NCBI GenBank assembly: GCA_020635565.1
Contig: JACJZN010000009.1
Coordinates: 1 to 64,000 of the forward strand
Source of the DNA: Flavobacteriales bacterium
Lineage (GTDB): Bacteria > Bacteroidota > Bacteroidia > Flavobacteriales_D > Parvicellaceae
Reading direction: 5' to 3'
DNA: 64,000 nucleotides
Below, piece after piece: positions 44,272 to 51,631 of the stretch. A program made the position numbers and the translations under genes. Position 1 is the stretch's first letter, and every line of letters starts with the position of its first letter. The notes under the pieces are model-generated. The model had not been told where the DNA came from. It ran no database searches and saw only the letters and a program-made list of their open reading frames with translations.

Positions 44272-46401
44272 ATGAGTCAACAGTTCAACAGTTCAACAGT
44301 TAAAATACTACGATTTGTTATTGTATTCGCTTTAATGAGGGTAGGATTTACTGTTTCTGCCCAAACATCAATGTGTTTAAATGGTAATTTTGAATTCGGG
44401 AATACAGCAGGATGGCTGGGACAGTATGGTAAAAGAAAAAATTGGGGAATAAATCTAAATTCTTTATCATGGGGTTTTGATTCGGATCATCATCAAATTC
44501 AGAATATGGGTTTTGACCCTGAGGTTGGAGGCAACATTTTACCTACAGTGGGCGAGGGTAGTCATTCTATCAGGTTAGGAAATCCTGATCCACAAAAAGA
44601 TGCAAGTGTTCTGAGGTATACTTTTACCGTGACAAACGGAAATAAGGACTTTGGCTTTATGTATGCTATGGTAATGGAAGATGGCGAGCATAACGCTAAT
44701 CAAAATCCATATTTCTCATATGAAATTTGTGAGGGCTTGTTCCCAATTCAACCAAGTTGGTTTAATAGCGGTAATATTATTGACTCTAAAAAGTTTGTAG
44801 CAGATTTAAATAATCCATATTTCAAAAAAAGCAGCGGTTGGGTTTACAAGGATTGGTCATTTGAATGCGTTGATTTAAGCGCATATGTCGGTGAGACTGT
44901 GACAATAATTTTTTCTGTTGCTGATTGTGCTCAAGGTGGACATGCTGGATATGCCTATATAGATGGCCTTTGTTCTGAGAATGATGCGGTATCTTGTCTG
45001 TTTCTTCCTGAGGAAGTTTGTTTGAGTAAAAAAGTGAATGCAGATGCTTCATGTTCTCAAAATGAGGATAGTCATTTTTGGGCGATTCAGGAGTGTGATG
45101 CCAATGGTACTGGCATTGGTATAGAATATTCAAAGTGGTTTGTGGCTCAGAATGCTGGAACTGTTGAGTTGCATAATTTAATGGCGGATTTGGGAGGCGA
45201 GTTTGAATGCAATAAATATTATAGGGTAAAAGTTGCGGTTTCAAATGAATGTACGCAATGGCATGAAACTACGAAAATTATCAAGTTCAAATGTCCAGAT
45301 ATTACACTGAGAAAGGATCTTTCCTATTGTTGTGGTGATGAACCAACTGTTGTTATCGGACCTTTAGAAAAACCGCAGCCTGGAGGAACAACTAATTATT
45401 ATGATTGGTCAATAAAACCCAATACTCCATATTCTCAACTAATTGATGGCACTGGGATAAGTTTTTCACCTACAGAAAATACGACTGTCTCTCTTGAGGT
45501 TACAGATGATGAAGGTTGTTCAAGAACAGATGAAATGAAGATTTGGTTTTTATCTGAATTTAATGTTTGGATTGAGTCGGAAAAACTTGGTTGTTGCAAA
45601 GAATTGCTAACGGTTAGATATGAACCTAAGGATGACAAATGTGGAGCCTACGATAATTTGTCACAGGAAGATCAAGATTATTTGGAAAGTTTAATTGAGG
45701 TGACTTGGATGGATGGGTCAACAGGTGCGACAATGATAGCTGATGGACGTTCTCCACTATTGTACGAGGCCGAAGTCAGTATTGGGAATTGTTTTACTTA
45801 TCATGTTGATTATAACTATATCCCGCCTGACGCATATAATACAGGTGCTGCATACGTGAGACAAATGATAGCTCCAAACGCTTTTCAACCAAGCAGCAGC
45901 ATTGTAAAAAGACAGACTTTTAATATTTTAGAATTTGGTCCTAATGCTCCACAAAATTGGGGAGACCCGAATGCGTACGGAATAATCGGCTATCAGCTAA
46001 GTATTTTTGATCGCTGGGGGCAATTAGTTAAGGATATTATAGATGAGTCGTGTAATATTCCACAAGCGGGTATTATGTGGGATGGTACCAATCAAGCTAA
46101 TTTACCTGTCCCTGGAGGAGTATATCTTTACAGATTAAGAGTTAAAACATGTAATGGTCCTAATGGTACTTGGCATAATATATGCGGTTCCAATCTGGTT
46201 GGAGCTAGTCATGATGCAGCTGGTACAACTTACTGCGTGGATAGTTATTATTGTTATGCTTTTTGCGGAGGTGGTTTGCCTTGGTGGCAGGGTACATGGG
46301 TTTGTTCAGAGTATTGGGCTCCAACTCCCAATACGGACATAATTGATTTTGGTGATAATTCTAATTCAAGCTGTATGTATTATGTTACGTTGGTTAGATA
46401 G
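44272..46401 (+). CDS. T9SS type B-like surface protein with unusual C-terminus
   Basis: A 709-residue secreted protein. The signal peptide runs to about residue 31 (IVFALMRVGFTVSAQ). A lectin/MAM-like N-terminal domain (SMCLNGNFEFGNTAGWLGQY, then GEGSHSIRLGNPDPQKDASV; YVGETVTIIFSVADCAQGGH) is followed by Cys-containing PKD/Ig-type modules. From ~540 the type B domain begins (IAPNAFQPSS, LSIFDRWGQLVKD, MWDGTNQANLPVPGGVYLYR). Here ~55 residues rich in Cys, Trp, Gly and Tyr (YYCYAFCGGGLPWWQGTWVC) are inserted before the final strand MYYVTLVR. It starts an operon with an outer-membrane protein, a lipoprotein and a type A T9SS protein. The 5' end has an 8-bp triple repeat. Confidence 0.8.
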   Translation: MSQQFNSSTVKILRFVIVFALMRVGFTVSAQTSMCLNGNFEFGNTAGWLGQYGKRKNWGINLNSLSWGFDSDHHQIQNMGFDPEVGGNILPTVGEGSHSIRLGNPDPQKDASVLRYTFTVTNGNKDFGFMYAMVMEDGEHNANQNPYFSYEICEGLFPIQPSWFNSGNIIDSKKFVADLNNPYFKKSSGWVYKDWSFECVDLSAYVGETVTIIFSVADCAQGGHAGYAYIDGLCSENDAVSCLFLPEEVCLSKKVNADASCSQNEDSHFWAIQECDANGTGIGIEYSKWFVAQNAGTVELHNLMADLGGEFECNKYYRVKVAVSNECTQWHETTKIIKFKCPDITLRKDLSYCCGDEPTVVIGPLEKPQPGGTTNYYDWSIKPNTPYSQLIDGTGISFSPTENTTVSLEVTDDEGCSRTDEMKIWFLSEFNVWIESEKLGCCKELLTVRYEPKDDKCGAYDNLSQEDQDYLESLIEVTWMDGSTGATMIADGRSPLLYEAEVSIGNCFTYHVDYNYIPPDAYNTGAAYVRQMIAPNAFQPSSSIVKRQTFNILEFGPNAPQNWGDPNAYGIIGYQLSIFDRWGQLVKDIIDESCNIPQAGIMWDGTNQANLPVPGGVYLYRLRVKTCNGPNGTWHNICGSNLVGASHDAAGTTYCVDSYYCYAFCGGGLPWWQGTWVCSEYWAPTPNTDIIDFGDNSNSSCMYYVTLVR
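44277..44300 (+). repeat. Three tandem copies of TCAACAGT
   Basis: An octanucleotide repeated three times, starting 5 bp into the coding sequence. Since 8 is not a multiple of 3, a change in copy number would shift the reading frame of the surface protein. Confidence 0.8.
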
Positions 46402-47080
46402 CTCCAAGATAATTGCATTAGCATTGATAGTCTCAATTACCTGTGAATTTTGCGCTCAAAGGAGTTGGGAATTACACTCGAATCTTAATTTTTGGAGTGA
46501 CAGGTGTTATGGGGAAATGTCTGCGGTCAATAAGTTGAAAAAATTTAAACTTATTTACGAAGTTGGTTTCGGTGTTGGAAATTTTGGAAGGTATAAAGTG
46601 AAAAATACGAATATGAACATATCTTCGGTCATTCCATTTTCTCCCTACTACTTGTGGACAAATAATTCACCAGATCCTTTGCTTTATCTTGAACAAGAAT
46701 ATCATTTAAGCAATTTTGGAGGTAAATTGTTCTCTGGGATTGGGACCTATTTTACAAAGGGTAAATTTGATTTGAGAGTATTATTTGGCTTGGGGGTATA
46801 TATGGTGAGTGATACGCATTATCATTATTATGAAAATCTTTATATCGATCAAAATCAAACATATAGCGAGACGTTTAAAACAAAACATTTTTCCATAAGT
46901 AATAGTTTGAAATGTTTGATGACATACTTGGTAACAAAGAAGATTGGATTAAGTCTTGGTACTCAAGTGTTCTTTTTTATCCCAATTAAAAATAATCTAT
47001 ATCAACCAGAAAGTGTTCTTTTGCCGATGATGGGTGTCGAGTATGTTGGTTCTGCAGGCATTTTCTATAAAGTTAAATAA
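46382..47080 (+). CDS. Predicted outer-membrane protein of unknown function
   Basis: A 232-residue protein from ATG 46382 (MLRWLDSSKIIALALIVSIT then CEFCAQ, a signal peptide). The frame is open further upstream, but the earlier ATG 46343 would add an unlikely hydrophobic leader. The mature part has amphipathic strands (WELHSNLNFWSD, FKLIYEVGFGVGNFGRYKVK, LGLSLGTQVFFFIPIK-type pattern) and ends with VGSAGIFYKVK, resembling a small beta barrel. It overlaps the end of the T9SS gene by 20 bp and is followed directly by the lipoprotein gene. It may be the outer-membrane partner of the T9SS protein, although it does not read as PorP/SprF. Confidence 0.6.
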   Translation: MLRWLDSSKIIALALIVSITCEFCAQRSWELHSNLNFWSDRCYGEMSAVNKLKKFKLIYEVGFGVGNFGRYKVKNTNMNISSVIPFSPYYLWTNNSPDPLLYLEQEYHLSNFGGKLFSGIGTYFTKGKFDLRVLFGLGVYMVSDTHYHYYENLYIDQNQTYSETFKTKHFSISNSLKCLMTYLVTKKIGLSLGTQVFFFIPIKNNLYQPESVLLPMMGVEYVGSAGIFYKVK

Positions 47081-47773
47081 ATGAAAAGAGTATTAATTAT
47101 TAGCATAGCTATTGCATCAATGATTGGAACTAGCTGCAAAAAAGGAGAAGAAGATCCTTTTTTATCATTAAGATCACGTAAAGCCAGAATTACAAACGAA
47201 TGGAAAGTTTATGAATTTATTTCGAATGGACAAACTATTAATGATAATGGGGGGAATGTTACAACATATGAAAATCGGTTTTCTTTAATTGACGACATTG
47301 TTACCATTCAAACAACAGATAATTTTGGTGTGTCTAGAGATTTAACGGGTATAGCAACCGAAAGTGTCTGGATAATCAACAAAGACTACACTTGGGAAAG
47401 AAGAATAGATTACAATGTACAAGATGATGATGTTATTACATATATTGAGACAACAGAGAAAGGAAACTGGTCTTTTGTGAATAAGAGCATTAGTAAAAAG
47501 AAAAAGGAAACAGTTATTTTTAATTCAGAAGAGATAGTGCGTATTGTGACAAATGTTGATGCTAATACTGGAGATGTTATCTCAACTGAGGAACAAAATG
47601 TAACTTATCCTTCCCAAGATGAAACTGTTAGGTTTGATATTATTGGATTATCTTCCAAAGAGGTTCATCTAAACTATGTTAAAGAAGAAAATGGGCAGTA
47701 TGAGAATGATGTTTATAACTCTAGTTCATACAATTATGATAAAAAAGTATACGTCTTAAAAAAGGTAGAGTGA
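47081..47773 (+). CDS. Lipoprotein, lipocalin-like
   Basis: A 230-residue lipoprotein (signal then GTSC, Cys 19; KKGEEDPFLS follows). The mature part starts RKARITNEWKVYEFISNGQT, resembling Bacteroidota lipocalin-like lipoproteins that begin with a W near the first strand. It continues with YTWERRIDYNVQDDD and GNWSFVNKSISKKKKETVIF, strands of a beta barrel. Ligand unknown. It starts directly after the stop of the preceding gene and overlaps the next start by 1 bp (TGATG), so all are in one operon. Confidence 0.7.
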   Translation: MKRVLIISIAIASMIGTSCKKGEEDPFLSLRSRKARITNEWKVYEFISNGQTINDNGGNVTTYENRFSLIDDIVTIQTTDNFGVSRDLTGIATESVWIINKDYTWERRIDYNVQDDDVITYIETTEKGNWSFVNKSISKKKKETVIFNSEEIVRIVTNVDANTGDVISTEEQNVTYPSQDETVRFDIIGLSSKEVHLNYVKEENGQYENDVYNSSSYNYDKKVYVLKKVE

Positions 47774-48573
47774 TGAAGTTATTGATTTTAATTTTTGTAG
47801 TTGCGACATCAATCGGTTCGATGTTTTCACAGAATAAGAAGAGAGATTTTGTTGAGTCGATTCGTTTCTCGGAACTTCCTGACACATCGTTAATGTTTGA
47901 CTTTAACTATGGTTCGGAGTCGACTTTTGAGGTTGTTATCGGTGAAGATTATGTTTTCAATGACAAACTTATGAGTGAGGATTTTCGTAGTGGCACACAA
48001 GGTTATTTTATGAAGACTGGTCAGACCAATGTTTGGTCGATTATTGATACTGTTAAAAGTAATGTAACTTATCAATCTCAATATCAGAAGATTGATTTGA
48101 TCTACCAAGGCTCTAGAGTTAAGGATATAGATAGTTATATCACCGTCATGAAAAAGGATGGAAAGGACAATGAGGATTTCTTTTTCGCAATTACCCATTT
48201 TTTTGAACTTGATGGAAAAGCCATATTAGTTAAGCAAATACAAGTATCACTATTATCTGGTTTTATCGGTGTTCAAAAATATTATTCCACTTCTAAAGAA
48301 TTGGAGTTACTGACTAATGATTCGGAAACTGAACTGTTTGTGTACCCTAACCCATCTAAAGGTGATAACTTTACTGTAGTCTCTGATGAAGAGTTTAATC
48401 AAATTGAGATTTTTGATATGCAAGGAAATTTAGTCGAGGTGCTGAATGTACTAAATAGAAGGGTTTGTAGTGTTGAGCTGACAGAGAGGTTTTCACCAGG
48501 GATGTATACATTGATTATCACTAATAGTAGACTTGGCAAGCGTTCAACGTGTAAACTTGTAATAGAAGAATGA
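47773..48573 (+). CDS. T9SS type A sorting-domain protein
   Basis: A 266-residue secreted protein. The signal peptide (LLILIFVVATSIGSMFSQ) is followed by a ~160-residue N-terminal domain I do not recognise. The last ~80 residues are a Por_Sec_tail type A domain: ELFVYPNPSKGDNFTVVSDE, QIEIFDMQGNLVEVLNVLNR and FSPGMYTLIITNS. This sends the protein through T9SS for attachment to A-LPS or release. ATG 47773 is preferred to GTG 47770. It is the last gene of the operon, ending 1 bp from the convergent exonuclease gene; no terminator is seen. Confidence 0.85.
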   Translation: MKLLILIFVVATSIGSMFSQNKKRDFVESIRFSELPDTSLMFDFNYGSESTFEVVIGEDYVFNDKLMSEDFRSGTQGYFMKTGQTNVWSIIDTVKSNVTYQSQYQKIDLIYQGSRVKDIDSYITVMKKDGKDNEDFFFAITHFFELDGKAILVKQIQVSLLSGFIGVQKYYSTSKELELLTNDSETELFVYPNPSKGDNFTVVSDEEFNQIEIFDMQGNLVEVLNVLNRRVCSVELTERFSPGMYTLIITNSRLGKRSTCKLVIEE

Positions 48574-48574
48574 G

Positions 48575-49294
48575 TTAGGTGCTAAGAATAAAGTTGTCAT
48601 GAATTAGTGGTAGGCGCATGTATCTTCTCATTAATTGGATCGTTGCAATCACATCTTTCTCGCAATAGGTAATGATTCTATCGATATCCCCTTCTTCATA
48701 GAATACCATGGCTACCTGACTACCATCAATGTCATCTTTCGGTGTAGGAATGTCAAAAACGTAAGTAAGAAGTTCAAGCGATGTGTAATGTTTGTAATCT
48801 CCGAATTTCCACAATTCCATTGTATCGAGATGATTGATCTCCCAAGGCTTCTTGCCTGCAATGTTGAGCATCTCTGGAAGATTTAAACCATTGATAAGGA
48901 ATCTTCGAGATAGGAATGGAAAATCGAACTCTTTACCGTTATGAGCGCATAGGACATAGCTAGGATGCGCAAATTTACTATTGATCATATCGGCAAATTC
49001 CTGAAGTAATTGCTTTTCGTCTGTTCCAGCAAAGGACTTTAGTCGGATTTGCTCTTCACCATCTTTTTTAACGAGAATCCCAATGCTTATACAAGCAACT
49101 TTTGCAAATTCAGAATAGATTCCTGCCTTTTCATAAACTTGAGCTGGAGATAATCCATCCTTTTCTTGAAGAAAGCGCGTTTTCTTATCCCATAATTCTT
49201 TTCCTCTCTCATCCAGTTCTGAGAAATGATAAACTACGGGAACGGTTTCGATATCTATGAAAATTACTTTAGAAAGGTCAAGATTGTTCAACAT
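48575..49294 (-). CDS. DnaQ-like 3'-5' exonuclease (PolB exo2 type)
   Basis: A 239-residue DEDD-superfamily nuclease of the predicted PolB-like 3'-5' exonuclease family. ExoI motif VIFIDIETVPVVYHF (catalytic Asp and Glu), ExoII CAHNGKEFDFPFLSRR, and ExoIII near the C-terminus YCEKDVIATIQLMRRYM (Tyr-x3-Asp). It probably trims DNA or RNA 3' ends. The frame can extend to TTG 49312, but a -7 element TATATTTG (49310-49317, minus) overlaps that codon, so ATG 49292-49294 is preferred. It lies directly downstream of the terminator of the structured RNA gene. Confidence 0.85.
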   Translation of the reverse strand: MLNNLDLSKVIFIDIETVPVVYHFSELDERGKELWDKKTRFLQEKDGLSPAQVYEKAGIYSEFAKVACISIGILVKKDGEEQIRLKSFAGTDEKQLLQEFADMINSKFAHPSYVLCAHNGKEFDFPFLSRRFLINGLNLPEMLNIAGKKPWEINHLDTMELWKFGDYKHYTSLELLTYVFDIPTPKDDIDGSQVAMVFYEEGDIDRIITYCEKDVIATIQLMRRYMRLPLIHDNFILST

Positions 49295-49309
49295 GGAATT
49301 AGTTTTGAC

Positions 49310-49317
49310 CAAATATA
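49310..49317 (-). promoter_or_regulatory. -7 element of the exonuclease gene
   Basis: TATATTTG on the minus strand, 15 bp before the exonuclease ATG. It abuts the T-tract of the RNA terminator, so termination of one transcript and initiation of the next are packed together. No clear -33 TTG was seen. Confidence 0.55.
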
Positions 49318-49366
49318 AAAAACTTCGAGGTCTTAAAAGGGACCCCTCCCTAATAAAACCTCGAAG
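49317..49366 (-). terminator. Strong intrinsic terminator of the structured RNA
   Basis: On the minus strand CTTCGAGGT pairs perfectly with ACCTCGAAG (9 bp) and encloses an inner AGGGA/TCCCT stem; six T follow the hairpin. It closes the transcript that starts at about 49685. Confidence 0.88.
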
Positions 49367-49685
49367 CTACTACAAAACTACTACCTCTTACTTTTTCCGC
49401 CTGAAAAAGCACCTCGATGACTTTCCTTGCATTTATCATCGATGCTCATTGAACTTTACGTTCTGCTGTGAGAGAAGGATTCGAACCTCCACGAAGCGGT
49501 TAGCAACATCACAAAAATCGTTTAACCTTGCAAATTAATTTGGTGGTCAACCCCTAGATAGTTCGTCTTTCTACAATTAGATCTACGACTGACTATCCTA
49601 CGATGTGTTTATCCCTTATCCTCACCCCCGAGACAGGAGGGCATGTCTGCCATTTCATCACCTCACAGTATAAATAAGAACTTTT
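49317..49685 (-). ncRNA. Unassigned structured RNA with tRNA-like domain
   Basis: A ~370-nt minus-strand transcription unit without a plausible protein, bounded by a promoter (49694-49725) and a strong terminator (49317-49366). Its first ~200 nt have tRNA-like ends. The 5' strand TGTGAGG (49661-49667) pairs with 3' TCTCACA (49467-49473), next to a Leu-type D arm (49643-49658, ATG/CAT stem). An anticodon-like stem-loop CCCTC CTGTCTC GGGGG (49625-49641) and a T arm GGAGG TTCGAAT CCTTC (49474-49490) complete it. Between the last two lie ~130 nt with further hairpins (GATAGT/ACTATC and GGTTA/TAACC stems). The 3' ~100 nt before the terminator also fold (CTTTTTC AGGCG GAAAAAG). It is not an ordinary tRNA, and lacks known tmRNA, RNase P and 6S signatures. 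Confidence 0.6.
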
Positions 49686-49693
49686 TGTTGATA

Positions 49694-49725
49694 CAAATTT
49701 ATGTAAACCAATAAAAAAATGCAAA
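49694..49725 (-). promoter_or_regulatory. Promoter of the structured RNA
   Basis: On the minus strand TTTG (49722-49725), 20-nt spacer, TAAATTTG (49694-49701), giving a transcript start near 49685. The remaining ~70 bp to the divergent Lrp/AsnC gene are very A+T-rich and include a plus-strand TATTTTTG. Confidence 0.75.
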
Positions 49726-49798
49726 TAAAATAATAAAATAAATATATTTTTGCATAAATGATAAAATACAAGCATTAATATTGAATAATCAATAAAAT

Positions 49799-50272
49799 AT
49801 GTATCAAAAACACGATGTACATTACGAGATTGATGATTTGGATAGGGATATCTTAAACATACTCATCGCGGATGCGAAGACACCTTACACGGAAATTGCA
49901 AATCAACTCATTGTTTCCGCAGGAACCATCCATGTCAGAATGAAAAAATTGGAAACTTTGGGGATTGTTCAGGGGTCAACCCTTATGATAGATCCAGTTA
50001 GATTAGGCTATGATATGACGGCTTTTTTGGGGGTTTATCTGGAGCATGGATCAGATTATGAGAAGGTTGTTGAAGAATTGCGGAAAATACCCGAAGTGGT
50101 AGAGGCATACTTTACCACAGGGGAATACAGTATTTTTCTGAAGATCCACTGTAGAAATACACAGCATCTTTATGATCTTTTGAATCATAAGGTGCAGTCG
50201 ATCAAATCGGTTGTGAGAACGGATACATTGATCTGCCTAGCTGAAAGTATTAAGAGGCAGATTAAATTATAA
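49799..50272 (+). CDS. Lrp/AsnC-family transcriptional regulator
   Basis: A 157-residue feast/famine regulator. The N-terminal HTH reads LDRDILNILIADAKTPYTEI (residues ~13-32), then IANQLIVSAGTIHVRMKKLE. The C-terminal RAM (ligand-binding) domain is MTAFLGVYLEHGSDYEKVVE, VVEAYFTTGEYSIFLKIHCR and DTLICLAESIKRQIKL. It typically binds amino acids and oligomerises on DNA. It is divergent from the structured RNA, whose promoter lies ~75-105 bp upstream, so it could control that RNA. It is convergent with the small membrane gene. Confidence 0.9.
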   Translation: MYQKHDVHYEIDDLDRDILNILIADAKTPYTEIANQLIVSAGTIHVRMKKLETLGIVQGSTLMIDPVRLGYDMTAFLGVYLEHGSDYEKVVEELRKIPEVVEAYFTTGEYSIFLKIHCRNTQHLYDLLNHKVQSIKSVVRTDTLICLAESIKRQIKL

Positions 50273-50452
50273 CTATCGACTCCAGAAGTATTTCCATGCC
50301 ATGAATACCAAGCCGGCTAGAGCAATCGTTCCATAAATGAATGATTTGGTAAATGAAAAGCCTCGTGTCTTTCCGTGCTGAGCCGACAAATAACTAATTC
50401 CTATAGCTAGAATCATCCCGATGATCAAAAAGTATTTTTCCCCTTCATTCAC
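50273..50452 (-). CDS. Small two-helix membrane protein
   Basis: A 59-residue protein from GTG 50450-50452 (NEGEKYFLIIGMILAIGISY, then a second helix GTIALAGLVFMAWKYF and a charged end WSR). A TTG at 50459-50461 could also start it but coincides with a poor -7-like sequence. It has two predicted membrane helices joined by a basic loop (HGKTRGFSFTKS). No family is recognised. Its stop touches the Lrp gene's stop, and it is divergent from the ABC binding-protein gene. Confidence 0.5.
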   Translation of the reverse strand: MNEGEKYFLIIGMILAIGISYLSAQHGKTRGFSFTKSFIYGTIALAGLVFMAWKYFWSR

Positions 50453-50485
50453 GGAGGTCAAAATTAAAAGTAATTTTGCAAGTGG

Positions 50486-51610
50486 ATGGTGATCAGGGTC
50501 ACATATATACTGTTGTTGTCACTTCTCTTTGGCTGCGTAAGTGTTTCTGAATCTGAAACAGAGATGAGTACGAATCATCCTCAATATCCAGTAGAGGTAA
50601 GTTATGCAAAGTATTTTTCAATTGATACAATTGATGGATTCCAGCGTATTAAAGTCATTGATCCAGTTACTCAACAGGGGCAATACTTCTGGCTCGTACC
50701 TAAGGGAATGAATCCAGAACTTAACGGGGTGATCATTTCAACTCCTGTGGATGATCTGTCATTATTCTCCGTAAGTTTTATTGGTTTTCTTGAACAACTG
50801 GATGCTTTATCCAATGTTAAGTACATCGAGAATATCAATTATGTCTACAATGAAGAAATAATTCAGAGGTACAATATGGGAATCGTTAAAGAATCTGGCA
50901 TTTTTGGTCAGATGGATTTGGAAAAATTGATTCTGGATGCTCCAGAACTTCTTTTACTTAACGACTTTCCAGAAAGCAGCAATTATCTGAACAAGTTACT
51001 AAAAGCGGAGGTGTCTTATTTGCCTATAGTGGAGTGGCAGGAGGAAGAGCCTTTAGCTAGGGCAGAGTGGATCAAAGTGATTGGTGCTTTACTTGATAAA
51101 GAAAAGATCGCAGATTCAGTTTTTCAAGAAATTGAAAAAAATTATCTGGATATAAAATCGAAATGTTCTATAGATGGAGGGTCGGTCAAAGTTATTTTTT
51201 CTTCACTCTATGAAGGGGTATGGTACATGCCCGGAGGAAAAAGTTATATTGCAAATCTATTAACGGATGCGAATGGCAGATTTGAATGGAGTAATAACAA
51301 TGAGGTTGGGAGTATTGCAGTAAGTTTTGAGGAAGTTTTACTCAACTCATCCAAAAATGATGTTTGGATCAATCCAGATGCAGATAGCAAGAACGAATTG
51401 GTCGGGAGAGATGGTAGATATCAGGTACTAATAGATAGTTTAACTTTGGGAGTGTTTCAGGCAAATGCTCGCAAGAATCAAAAAGGAGGAAATGACTACT
51501 GGGAGTCGGGTGTGGTCCGACCAGATCTGATTTTGAGTGATTATGCTAAAATGTTGCATCCGAAGAAGTTCGAAGAAATAGAATTTTATTTCTTTCAGGA
51601 GCTTGAATAA
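50486..51610 (+). CDS. ABC transporter substrate-binding lipoprotein (iron/B12 type)
   Basis: A 374-residue binding protein. The lipoprotein signal (LLLSLLFGC, Cys 17) is followed by a TroA/BtuF-like two-lobed fold: YFSIDTIDGFQRIKVIDPVT, then VIISTPVDDLSLFSVSFIGF, a linker helix with GIFGQMDLEKLILDAPELLL, and the second lobe VKVIFSSLYEGVWYMPGGKS ... FEEVLLNSSKNDVWINPDAD. It delivers an iron complex, heme or cobalamin to the permease. TAATTTTG at 50472-50479, just upstream, is a likely -7 element, giving a very short leader with no cobalamin riboswitch. The permease gene starts 21 bp later. Confidence 0.85.
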   Translation: MVIRVTYILLLSLLFGCVSVSESETEMSTNHPQYPVEVSYAKYFSIDTIDGFQRIKVIDPVTQQGQYFWLVPKGMNPELNGVIISTPVDDLSLFSVSFIGFLEQLDALSNVKYIENINYVYNEEIIQRYNMGIVKESGIFGQMDLEKLILDAPELLLLNDFPESSNYLNKLLKAEVSYLPIVEWQEEEPLARAEWIKVIGALLDKEKIADSVFQEIEKNYLDIKSKCSIDGGSVKVIFSSLYEGVWYMPGGKSYIANLLTDANGRFEWSNNNEVGSIAVSFEEVLLNSSKNDVWINPDADSKNELVGRDGRYQVLIDSLTLGVFQANARKNQKGGNDYWESGVVRPDLILSDYAKMLHPKKFEEIEFYFFQELE

Positions 51611-51631
51611 CTTTGTATTGAACCAAACGAA

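Noticed and set aside
49257..49538. Plus-strand 93-aa frame across the terminator and T arm
   Set aside because: It is antisense to the structured RNA and begins inside the exonuclease gene; codon use is not protein-like.
49317..49685. tmRNA, RNase P RNA or group I intron in tRNA
   Set aside because: No tmRNA GGGG-type 5' end or Ala acceptor, no RNase P GAGGAAAGTCC-type core, and the insertion (~130 nt) is too short for a group I intron and lacks its conserved core. Left as unassigned RNA.
49593..49775. Minus-strand 60-aa frame over the RNA 5' end and promoter
   Set aside because: It runs through the D-arm-like and anticodon-like stems and the promoter; the composition is that of A+T-rich noncoding DNA.
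50462..50485. Cobalamin riboswitch before the ABC importer
   Set aside because: There are only ~25 bp between the divergent small gene and the start codon, far too short.
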